From Ramlibacter montanisoli (GTDB lineage Bacteria; Pseudomonadota; Gammaproteobacteria; Burkholderiales; Burkholderiaceae_C): DNA of 64,000 nt. The stretch is taken from positions 62,001 through 126,000 of the forward strand of contig NZ_JABFCS010000002.1 of NCBI RefSeq assembly GCF_013087525.1. Reading direction: 5' to 3'. The position numbers and the translations under genes are program-made. The notes beneath the pieces were generated by a model. The model worked only from the letters and a program-made list of their open reading frames with translations, did not search any database and was not told where the DNA came from. Positions 49,599 to 57,159 of this stretch are shown here, one piece after another; the stretch's first letter is position 1, and each line of letters starts with the position of its first letter.

Positions 49599-50678
49599 TC
49601 AGGCGGCCTTCGCGGTGGCGGACTCGGGGAACAGGCGGATGCGGTAGGCCATCAGCGTGTCGCAGGCCAGCAGCGTGAACAGCAGCAGGCCCTGGAACAC
49701 GCCGGTGAGCGACTTCGGCAGGCCCAGGCGCGACTGCGCGAGTTCGCCGCCGATGTAGAACATGCTCATGAGGATGGCGGAGAACACCATGCCCACCGGA
49801 TGCAGCCGGCCGACGAAGGCGACGATGATCGCGGCGAAACCATAGCCCGCGGGGACATAGGGCGTGAGCTGGCCGATCGGCCCCGCGACTTCCAGCCCGC
49901 CGGCGAGTCCGGCGGCGCCGCCCGACACCAGCAGCGCGGTCCACAGCGCCTTGCGCGAGGAGAAACCGGCATAGCGCGCGGCGGCCGGTGCCAGTCCGCC
50001 CACCTGCTGCGCGAAGCCCGCCCGCGTGCGGAACAGGAACACCCAGAGCGCCGCCACGCCGGCCAGCGCGATGAGCACGCCGACGTTCACGCGCGAGCCC
50101 TGCATCAGCCGCGGCACCTGCGTCACCGCCTCGAAGTTCTTGGTCTGCGGGAAGTTGTAGCCCATGGGGTCCTTCCACGGGCCGAACACCATGTAGTTCA
50201 GCACCAGCGTGGCGACGTACACCAGCATCAGGCTGACCAGGATCTCGTTGGCATTGAACTTGTCGCGCAGCACGCCGGTGATCGCCGCCCAGGCCATGCC
50301 GCCCAGCACGCCGGCCAGCAGGATGGGAATGACGATCAGGCGGCTGGTGTCCTTGCCCGCCAGCAGCGCCACGCCACCCGCCAGCAGTGCGCCGATCACG
50401 AACTGGCCTTCCGCGCCGATGTTCCACACGTTGGAGCGGAAGCACACCGCGAGGCCCAGCGCGATGATCAGCAGCGGCGTCGCCTTCACCAGCAGCTCGC
50501 CGATGCGGTAGCCGGAGCTGAGCGGCTCCCAGAAGAACACGCGCAATCCCTGCACGGGGTCCTTGCCCAGCGCCACGAACAGCAGCGTGCCCAGGATGAC
50601 GGTGATCACCAGCGCCAGCAGCGGCGAGGCGATGCTCCAGAACTTCGAGGCCTCCGGCCTCGCTTCGAGCTTGATCAT
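49599..50678 (-). CDS. nucleoside ABC transporter permease 1
   Basis: A 359-residue permease of the YufP/NupB-like family with about nine membrane helices. It has the conserved NIGAEGQFVIGALLAGG (about residues 85-101) and GYGFAAIIVAFVGR (about residues 280-293). The ATG overlaps the ATPase stop by four bases. The next permease follows with one base between, so the three genes and the receptor form one operon. Confidence 0.93.
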   Translation of the reverse strand: MIKLEARPEASKFWSIASPLLALVITVILGTLLFVALGKDPVQGLRVFFWEPLSSGYRIGELLVKATPLLIIALGLAVCFRSNVWNIGAEGQFVIGALLAGGVALLAGKDTSRLIVIPILLAGVLGGMAWAAITGVLRDKFNANEILVSLMLVYVATLVLNYMVFGPWKDPMGYNFPQTKNFEAVTQVPRLMQGSRVNVGVLIALAGVAALWVFLFRTRAGFAQQVGGLAPAAARYAGFSSRKALWTALLVSGGAAGLAGGLEVAGPIGQLTPYVPAGYGFAAIIVAFVGRLHPVGMVFSAILMSMFYIGGELAQSRLGLPKSLTGVFQGLLLFTLLACDTLMAYRIRLFPESATAKAA

Positions 50679-52261
50679 TCTTCACTCCCCCTGCCCTGCT
50701 CCCTCCCCCTCTGGGGGAGGGCTGGGGTGGGGGCGCTCCCGGCAGGGGTCTCCCGAATCGGATGCACCACCCACAACCCGCTCATCCACTCCCCGATCAA
50801 TGTCACCGTCGCCCGCGCCCGATCGATCGAGGGCGACAGCCTTCCCTTCGCGATCACGTGCAGCCGGTCGCTGATCTCGAACAGCTCCTCCAGCTCCTCC
50901 GACAGCACCAGCACGGCGCAGCCGGCATCGCGCAGCGCCAGGATCTCGGCGCGGATCTGCGCCGAAGCGCCCACGTCCACGCCCCAGGTCGGCTGCGACA
51001 CGATCAGCAGCTTGGGATTGGCATCGATCTCGCGGCCGACGATGAACTTCTGGAGGTTGCCGCCCGAGAGCGACTTCGCCGCGGCGTCCGGCCCGCCCGC
51101 CTTCACGTTGAAGCGGCGGATGATGTCCGCGGCCTGGGCGCGCAGGCCCTTGACGTCGATCCAGCCGCCGCGGCCCACGGCATCGGTTCGCGTGAGCAGC
51201 AGGTTCTGCGCGAGGCCGAGCGTGGGGACGGCGCCGCGGCCCAGGCGCTCTTCGGGCACGAAATGCAGCCCCAGGTGGCGCCGGTGTGCGGGTCCGAAGC
51301 GGCCCACCGGCTGCCCGGCGACCTGGACCATCTCCGGCGCCGCCCGCGTGTCCTCGCCCGAGAGCGCGAACAGCAGCTCGCGCTGGCCGTTCCCCGAAAC
51401 GCCGGCGATGCCGACCACCTCGCCGGCGCGCACGTCGAAGGCGATGGCGTCCAGGTCGTGGCCGAACTGGTCCTCGCGCGGCAGCGTCAGGCCCTGCACG
51501 CGCAGCACCACCTCGCCGGGCTGGCGCTCGTGGTGCTCCAGCTCCGGCGGCTCGGCGCCGATCATCAGGCGCGAGAGCGATGCGTTGCTCTCGCGGCGCG
51601 GATCGGTCACCCCGGTGACCTTGCCGCCGCGCATCACCGTGCAGGCGGTGCACAGCTCGCGGATCTCGTGCAGCTTGTGGCTGATGTAGAGGATGCTGCA
51701 GCCTTCGGAGGCCAGCTGCTTGAGCACCACGAACAGCTTTTCCACCGCCTGCGGCGTCAGCACCGAAGTGGGCTCGTCCAGGATCAGCAGCTTGGGGTTC
51801 GTCAGCAGCGCGCGGATGATCTCCACCCGCTGCATCTCGCCCACCGACAGCGTGTGCACCGGCCGCGCGGGATCGACATCGAGCCCGTATTCGCGCGCCT
51901 TGGCCGTGATGCTGTGCGTGACCTGGTTGAGCGTGAGGCTCTTGTCCAGGCCCAGCCACACGTTCTCGGCCACCGTGAGCGTGTCGAACAGGCTGAAGTG
52001 CTGGAACACCATGCTGATGCCCAGCGCCCGCGCTTCCTGCGGGTTGCGGATGTGCACCGGCTGGCCGTTGAACATCACGCTGCCCTCGTCCGGCTTGACG
52101 GCGCCGTAGATGATCTTCATCAGCGTGGACTTGCCGGCGCCGTTCTCGCCCAGCACCGCGTGCGTCTCCCCGGGCTGGACCACCAGCGACACGTCGCTGT
52201 TGGCCACCACCGATGGATAGCGCTTGGTGATGTGCGCGAGCTGCAGTCGCGGAATGCTCAC
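50675..52261 (-). CDS. nucleoside ABC transporter ATP-binding protein (two NBDs)
   Basis: A 528-residue duplicated ABC ATPase of the YufO/NupA type. The first domain has Walker A GENGAGKST near residue 38 and LSVGEMQRVEIIRALL near 140; the second has a degenerate Walker A (GVSGNGQRE) and LSGGNLQKFIVGRE near 405. This asymmetry is usual. The last 26 residues (RETPAGSAPTPALPQRGREQ onward) are encoded by a dispersed GC-rich repeat and look like a late extension of the reading frame. The stop still overlaps the permease start. Confidence 0.93.
   Translation of the reverse strand: MSIPRLQLAHITKRYPSVVANSDVSLVVQPGETHAVLGENGAGKSTLMKIIYGAVKPDEGSVMFNGQPVHIRNPQEARALGISMVFQHFSLFDTLTVAENVWLGLDKSLTLNQVTHSITAKAREYGLDVDPARPVHTLSVGEMQRVEIIRALLTNPKLLILDEPTSVLTPQAVEKLFVVLKQLASEGCSILYISHKLHEIRELCTACTVMRGGKVTGVTDPRRESNASLSRLMIGAEPPELEHHERQPGEVVLRVQGLTLPREDQFGHDLDAIAFDVRAGEVVGIAGVSGNGQRELLFALSGEDTRAAPEMVQVAGQPVGRFGPAHRRHLGLHFVPEERLGRGAVPTLGLAQNLLLTRTDAVGRGGWIDVKGLRAQAADIIRRFNVKAGGPDAAAKSLSGGNLQKFIVGREIDANPKLLIVSQPTWGVDVGASAQIRAEILALRDAGCAVLVLSEELEELFEISDRLHVIAKGRLSPSIDRARATVTLIGEWMSGLWVVHPIRETPAGSAPTPALPQRGREQGRGSEE
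50699..50740. repeat. dispersed GC-rich repeat inside the ABC ATPase 3' end
   Basis: The unit has CTCCCTCCCCCT, a GGGGGAGGG arm and a GGGGTGGGGGCGC end, and is almost identical to 57081-57121. The arms CCCTCCCCC and GGGGGAGGG form a hairpin. It lies in the coding region for the C-terminal tail of the ATPase. Confidence 0.85.
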
Positions 52262-52268
52262 GGTTGGT

Positions 52269-53201
52269 TCATCCTTGTCTCAATGAGGCCGCCACGCCCT
52301 TGACCCGCTCGCGCAGCCAGCGGCCGGCGGCCGACTGGTGCGTGCGCTCGTGCCACAGCTGGTAGTACACCAGTTCGGGGAAGCGCACGGGGCATTCGAG
52401 CACCTGCACCGGCAGCAGGTCCAGGTAGCGTTCGCAGAACTGGCGGCCGGTGGTCAGCACGAGCAGGCTGGAGGCCACGATGCGCGGCAGCAGGCCGAAG
52501 TGGGGGCAGCGGGCCGTGATGTTACGCGCAAGTCCCTGGCTTTCCAGGAACTCGTCGATCACGCCGCGGGCACCGGGATGGGTGGGCGTGGGCGCCACGT
52601 GTTCCGCTTCCAGCCAGCTTTCCTGCGTCCAGCCACGCTTGGTGGCGGGATGGTCGCGCGCCACCAGGCAGACGATCTCGTCGGCGAACAGCTTGCCCAG
52701 GTGCAGCTCCTCGGGCGGCTGGAGCCAGTTGCCCACCACCACGTCGACGTCGCCGTGCGCCAGCTGCGCGTGGTAGTCCGAGGCGGCGGTGAGCGGATGG
52801 ATCTCGATCTGGCTCGAGGGCGCCTGCGCCTTCACCTCGGCCACCAGCTGCGGCAGGAACTGCGGGTCCAGGTAGTCGGCGGCGGCCACGCGGAAGGTGG
52901 TGGCGGAGGTCTGCGGGTCGAAGCCGCGCGCATCGGAGAACAGCACCTCGGCGGCGCGCAGGATGCTGGCGCTCGGCTCGATCATGCGCAGGCCGGCATC
53001 GGTGGGCACCATGCCGGCGCCCGAACGCACCACGAGCGGGTCCCCGGCCAGCTCCCGCAGCCGCTTCAGGGCGGCGGAGACGGCCGGCTGGTACATGCCC
53101 AGCTTGAGGGCGGCGCGCGAGACGCTGCGTTCGGTCAGCACGGTATGGAGGACCCGGATCAGGTGGAGGTCTATCTTGTCGAACAGAGCCTGGTCTCTCA
53201 T
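52269..53201 (-). CDS. LysR-family transcriptional regulator of the purine cluster
   Basis: A 310-residue LysR regulator. The winged helix is at residues 10-65 (SVSRAALKLGMYQPAVSAAL) and a substrate-binding-like effector domain follows from about residue 95. It stands between the ABC transporter operon (eight bases downstream) and the divergent xdhAB genes. It most likely controls one or both in response to a purine or its breakdown product, which is inference from position. Confidence 0.9.
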   Translation of the reverse strand: MRDQALFDKIDLHLIRVLHTVLTERSVSRAALKLGMYQPAVSAALKRLRELAGDPLVVRSGAGMVPTDAGLRMIEPSASILRAAEVLFSDARGFDPQTSATTFRVAAADYLDPQFLPQLVAEVKAQAPSSQIEIHPLTAASDYHAQLAHGDVDVVVGNWLQPPEELHLGKLFADEIVCLVARDHPATKRGWTQESWLEAEHVAPTPTHPGARGVIDEFLESQGLARNITARCPHFGLLPRIVASSLLVLTTGRQFCERYLDLLPVQVLECPVRFPELVYYQLWHERTHQSAAGRWLRERVKGVAASLRQG

Positions 53202-53217
53202 ACCTTTGCCTGCATTT

Positions 53218-53248
53218 CGCCCATAAGACCGCCCATATGCGAGGCCTC
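53218..53248. promoter_or_regulatory. repeated motif in the LysR-xdhA divergent promoter
   Basis: CGCCCATA occurs twice, 12 bases apart (53218 and 53230), next to the palindrome GAGGCCTC (53241-53248). It lies 17 bases upstream of the LysR start in the 102-base gap to xdhA. This is a plausible binding region for the LysR protein. Confidence 0.35.
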
Positions 53249-53303
53249 CGGGTTCCCCCTAAGCTCGCAAAGCACTGCCACGGAATTGACCCATACTGAA
53301 CGC

Positions 53304-54773
53304 ATGGAAGCGAAGACGATCCGACTGGTCCGGCGCGGCGAACTCGTCAGCTTGGCCAATGTACCACCCGACCGCACGCTGCTGGAGGTCCTGCGCGAGG
53401 ACCTGGGCGCCACCGGCACCAAGGAAGGCTGCGGCGAAGGCGACTGCGGTGCCTGCACGGTCGTGGTGGCCGAGCCGCACGAAGGCAGCCTGCGCTACCA
53501 GGCGATCAACAGCTGCATCCGCCTGGCCCACTCGGTCGACGGCATGGCGCTGTGGACCGTGGAAGACCTGGTCGCCGACGACGGCAGCCTGCACCCCGCG
53601 CAGGAAGCGATGGTGCAGGCGCACGGCTCGCAGTGCGGCTTCTGCACGCCCGGCTTCGTCATGAGCCTGTTCGGCATGTACCAGAACCACGTGTGCAAGG
53701 GCGGCACGATCACGCGCGAACTGGCGCAGGAAGAGCTGTCGGGCAACCTCTGCCGTTGCACGGGCTACCGGCCCATCCTCGACGCGGCCGCGCAGATGGC
53801 GAAGCTGCCGCGGGTGGCGGTGGACGAAGCGGCGATCCTCGCGCAGCTGGACCAGCTGGCCGCGAAGCGCGGACAGGTCCCGGCATCCGGCACCTACCTC
53901 GATCCGCGCAGCCTGCCCGAACTGCTGCAGCTGCGCGCGCTGCACCCCGGGGCGCAGCTGGTCGCCGGCTGCACCGACGTCGGCCTGTGGATCACCAAGC
54001 TGCACCAGCAGTACCGGCAGGTGCTGGACGTGACGCGGGTCGAGGAACTGCGGCGCGTCGAGCACTACGACAACCACATCGCGATCGGCGCCGCCGCCAG
54101 CCTCACGGACGCCTTCGAGGCGCTGGTGGCGCAGCGGCCGCAGCTCAAGACCTTCGCCAACCGCTTCGCCGGGCTGCCGGTGCGCAACTCCGGCACGCTC
54201 GGCGGCAACGTGGCGAACGGCTCGCCCATCGGCGACTCGATGCCGCTGCTGATCGCGCTCGGTGCGCACGTCGTGCTGCTGTCGGTGCGCGGCCACCGCG
54301 AGCTGCCGCTGGAGGCCTTCTACACGGGCTACCGAAAGAACGTGCTCGCGCCGGATGAAGTGGTGGCGTGGATCAAGGTGCCGCGGCCACAGCCGGGCGA
54401 GCTGCTGCGCGCGTACAAGATCTCCAAGCGCTACGACGACGACATCTCCGCGGTGTGCCTGGTGGTCGCCATGCACCTGCGCGACGGCGTGGTCGCGCAG
54501 GTGGGCATAGGCGCCGGCGGCGTGGCCGCCACGCCGGCGCGCGCGCTGCAAACCGAGGCCGTGCTGCGCGGACAGCCCTGGACGCTGGAGACGGCGCAGA
54601 AGGCGACGGCTGCCTTGCGTTCGGAGTTCCAGCCGATCAGCGACATGCGCGCCTCCTCGTCCTACCGCTCCGAGGTGCTGGGCAACCTGATGCAGCGCTT
54701 CTGGCTGGAAAGCCAGGGGCACGAACAGATCAACCTGGAGAGCTTCCGGCTGGTGGAAGCCGCGACGCCATGA
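53304..54773 (+). CDS. xdhA: xanthine dehydrogenase small subunit (2Fe-2S/FAD)
   Basis: A 489-residue subunit. Two 2Fe-2S clusters are ligated by CGEGDCGACT (about residues 43-52) and by QCGFCTPGF with NLCRCTGYRP (about residues 110-160). An FAD-binding domain (AGCTDVGLW, GTLGGNVANGSPIGD) follows from about residue 200, with a CO-dehydrogenase flavoprotein C-terminal domain. It passes electrons from the molybdenum site to NAD+. The end overlaps xdhB (ATGA). It is divergent from LysR. Confidence 0.96.
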   Translation: MEAKTIRLVRRGELVSLANVPPDRTLLEVLREDLGATGTKEGCGEGDCGACTVVVAEPHEGSLRYQAINSCIRLAHSVDGMALWTVEDLVADDGSLHPAQEAMVQAHGSQCGFCTPGFVMSLFGMYQNHVCKGGTITRELAQEELSGNLCRCTGYRPILDAAAQMAKLPRVAVDEAAILAQLDQLAAKRGQVPASGTYLDPRSLPELLQLRALHPGAQLVAGCTDVGLWITKLHQQYRQVLDVTRVEELRRVEHYDNHIAIGAAASLTDAFEALVAQRPQLKTFANRFAGLPVRNSGTLGGNVANGSPIGDSMPLLIALGAHVVLLSVRGHRELPLEAFYTGYRKNVLAPDEVVAWIKVPRPQPGELLRAYKISKRYDDDISAVCLVVAMHLRDGVVAQVGIGAGGVAATPARALQTEAVLRGQPWTLETAQKATAALRSEFQPISDMRASSSYRSEVLGNLMQRFWLESQGHEQINLESFRLVEAATP

Positions 54774-57076
54774 ACGCGCCCGAGAAGTTCCTCGCGGGCA
54801 GCAAGGCGCAGCCCGCCGTCGGCAGCCCGCGCATCCACGACAGCGCGCGCGCCCACGTGGCCGGCAGTGCGGTCTACATCGACGACATCCCCGAGGTGAA
54901 GGGCACGCTGCACGCGGCGCCCATCCTGTCGAACGTCGCGCGCGGCAAGCTGCTGGGCGTGGACCCGCGTGCGGCGCTGCAGATGGAAGGCGTCAAGGGC
55001 GTGGTGCTCGCGCAGGACATCCCGGGCGATCCCATCCTGGCCACCTTCGTGCACGACGAGCCCATCTTCGCGCGCGACACCGTGGAATACCTCGGCCAGG
55101 TGGTCGGCGTGGTGGTGGCGGAGACCGTGATGCAGGCCCGCCGCGCAGCCCGCAAGGTGCAGCTGCGCATCGAGGCGCTGCCCGCGATCGTCGACGTGCG
55201 CGAAGCCGTGCAGGCGCAGAGCTTCGTGCTGCCGCCGGTGACGGTGCGCCGCGGCGACCCGGAACAGGGCATCGCGCAGGCGCCGCACCGACTGGCGGGC
55301 TCGCTGGACATCGGCGGCCAGGAGCACTTCTACCTGGAAGGCCAGGTCGGCTACGCGCTGCCGCTGGAGCAGGACAACTGGTGGATCTACTCCAGCACGC
55401 AGCACCCCGGCGAGGTGCAGCACTGGGTCGCGCATGCGCTGGGCCTGGAGAACCACGCGGTCAACGTCGAATGCCGGCGCATGGGCGGCGGCTTCGGCGG
55501 CAAGGAAACGCAGGCCGGCCACATCGCGGTCTGGGCGGCGCTGGCTGCGCACAAGTTCAAGCGGCCGGTGAAGCTGCGCCTGGACCGTGACGACGACTTC
55601 ATGGTCACCGGCAAGCGCCATCCCTTCGCCTACGACTACGAGGTTGGCTTCGACGACGACGGGCGCGTCCTGGGACTGAAGCTGATGCTGGCCGCCAACT
55701 GCGGCTTCAGCGCCGACCTGAGCGGCCCGGTCGCGGACCGCGCCGTCTTCCACGTCGACAACGCCTACTTCCTGTCCGACGTGGAGATCGTCTCCTACCG
55801 CTGCAGGACCAACGTGCAGAGCCACACCGCCTTCCGCGGCTTCGGCGGCCCGCAGGGCATGATCGTCATGGAGGCGATCCTCGGCGACATCGGCCGTGCG
55901 TTGGGCAAGGACGCGCTGGACGTGCGCAAGGCCAACCTGTACGGCGTGACGGAACGCAACGTCACGCACTACCAGATGACGGTGGAGGACAACATCCTCG
56001 AGCCGCTGATCGCGCGGCTGGAGCAGAACGCGCGCTACCGCGCACGCCGCGAGGAGATCGCGCGCTGGAATGCACAGAGCCCGGTGATCAAGCGCGGCCT
56101 GGCGCTCACGCCGGTGAAGTTCGGCATCTCCTTCACCGCCACCTTCTTCAACCAGGCCGGCGCGCTGGTCCACGTTTACGGCGACGGCAGCGTGCAGGTG
56201 AACCACGGCGGCACCGAGATGGGCCAGGGCCTGCACACCAAGGTGCTGCAGCTGGTGGCCGACGAACTGGGCGTGCCCTGCGAGAAGGTGCGCGTCAGCG
56301 CCACCGACACCAGCAAGGTGCCCAACGCCAGCGCGACCGCCGCATCGAGCGGCACCGACCTCAACGGCCGTGCCGCCCAGTTCGCCGCGCGCCAGGTGCG
56401 CCAGCGCCTGGCCGAATACGTCGCCGAGAAGCAGCACTGCAAGCCGGAGCAGGTGATCTTCGCGCACGGTCAGGTGAGCGGTCCCGACGCCGTGATGACC
56501 TGGGAGCAGCTGGTCGACGACGCCTACCACTCGCGCGTGCAGCTGTGGAGCGACGGCTTCTACAAGACGCCCAAGATCCACTACGACAAGAAGACGCTGA
56601 CCGGCCGGCCCTTCTACTACTTCTCCTACGGCGCGGCCTGCACCGAGGTGGCGATCGACACGCTCACCGGCGAGAACCGGGTGCTGAAAGTGGACATCCT
56701 CCATGACGTCGGCACCTCGATCAACCCGGCGATCGACCTCGGCCAGATCGAGGGCGGCTTCATCCAGGGCATGGGCTGGCTCACCACCGAACAGCTGGTG
56801 TGGAACGACAAGGGCTACCTCGCCACGCACGCGCCGAGCACGTACAAGATCCCGGCGACCGGCGACGTGCCGGAGCATTTCCGGATCGAGCTCTGGCCCG
56901 AGCCGAACCGCGAGGACAACGTCGGCGGCAGCAAGGCCGTCGGCGAGCCTCCCTTCATGCTGGCGATCAGCGTGTGGGAGGCGCTGCGCGACGCGGCGGC
57001 GTCCGCGCGCGCGGACGGGAAGGTGCGGATGGATGCGCCGGCGACGGCGGAGAATGTGCTGCGCGCGCTGAAGTGA
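54770..57076 (+). CDS. xdhB: xanthine dehydrogenase large subunit (molybdopterin)
   Basis: A 768-residue molybdenum subunit that oxidises hypoxanthine and xanthine to urate. Moco-binding motifs GGGFGGKETQ (about residue 240) and FRGFGGPQG (about residue 357) are present, and the catalytic Glu is in VGEPPFMLA (about residue 725). The ATG overlaps the xdhA stop. The maturation factor xdhC is not in this window; a dispersed repeat follows the stop, so xdhC is not directly downstream. Confidence 0.96.
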   Translation: MNAPEKFLAGSKAQPAVGSPRIHDSARAHVAGSAVYIDDIPEVKGTLHAAPILSNVARGKLLGVDPRAALQMEGVKGVVLAQDIPGDPILATFVHDEPIFARDTVEYLGQVVGVVVAETVMQARRAARKVQLRIEALPAIVDVREAVQAQSFVLPPVTVRRGDPEQGIAQAPHRLAGSLDIGGQEHFYLEGQVGYALPLEQDNWWIYSSTQHPGEVQHWVAHALGLENHAVNVECRRMGGGFGGKETQAGHIAVWAALAAHKFKRPVKLRLDRDDDFMVTGKRHPFAYDYEVGFDDDGRVLGLKLMLAANCGFSADLSGPVADRAVFHVDNAYFLSDVEIVSYRCRTNVQSHTAFRGFGGPQGMIVMEAILGDIGRALGKDALDVRKANLYGVTERNVTHYQMTVEDNILEPLIARLEQNARYRARREEIARWNAQSPVIKRGLALTPVKFGISFTATFFNQAGALVHVYGDGSVQVNHGGTEMGQGLHTKVLQLVADELGVPCEKVRVSATDTSKVPNASATAASSGTDLNGRAAQFAARQVRQRLAEYVAEKQHCKPEQVIFAHGQVSGPDAVMTWEQLVDDAYHSRVQLWSDGFYKTPKIHYDKKTLTGRPFYYFSYGAACTEVAIDTLTGENRVLKVDILHDVGTSINPAIDLGQIEGGFIQGMGWLTTEQLVWNDKGYLATHAPSTYKIPATGDVPEHFRIELWPEPNREDNVGGSKAVGEPPFMLAISVWEALRDAAASARADGKVRMDAPATAENVLRALK

Positions 57077-57080
57077 CTTG

Positions 57081-57150
57081 CTCCCTCCCCCTCCGGGGGA
57101 GGGTTGGGGTGGGGGCGCCCCTCCCAGCCTCGCCCCAAAGGGGGGAGGGG
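57081..57150. repeat. dispersed GC-rich repeat downstream of xdhB
   Basis: A unit nearly identical to 50699-50740 (CTCCCTCCCCCT, GGGGGAGGG, GGGGTGGGGGCGC), followed by a C-rich arm and GGGGGGAGGGGCG so the whole forms a larger imperfect hairpin. It fills the gap between the convergent xdhB and fusion-protein genes and may end transcription. Confidence 0.85.
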
Positions 57151-57159
57151 CGAATTCCG

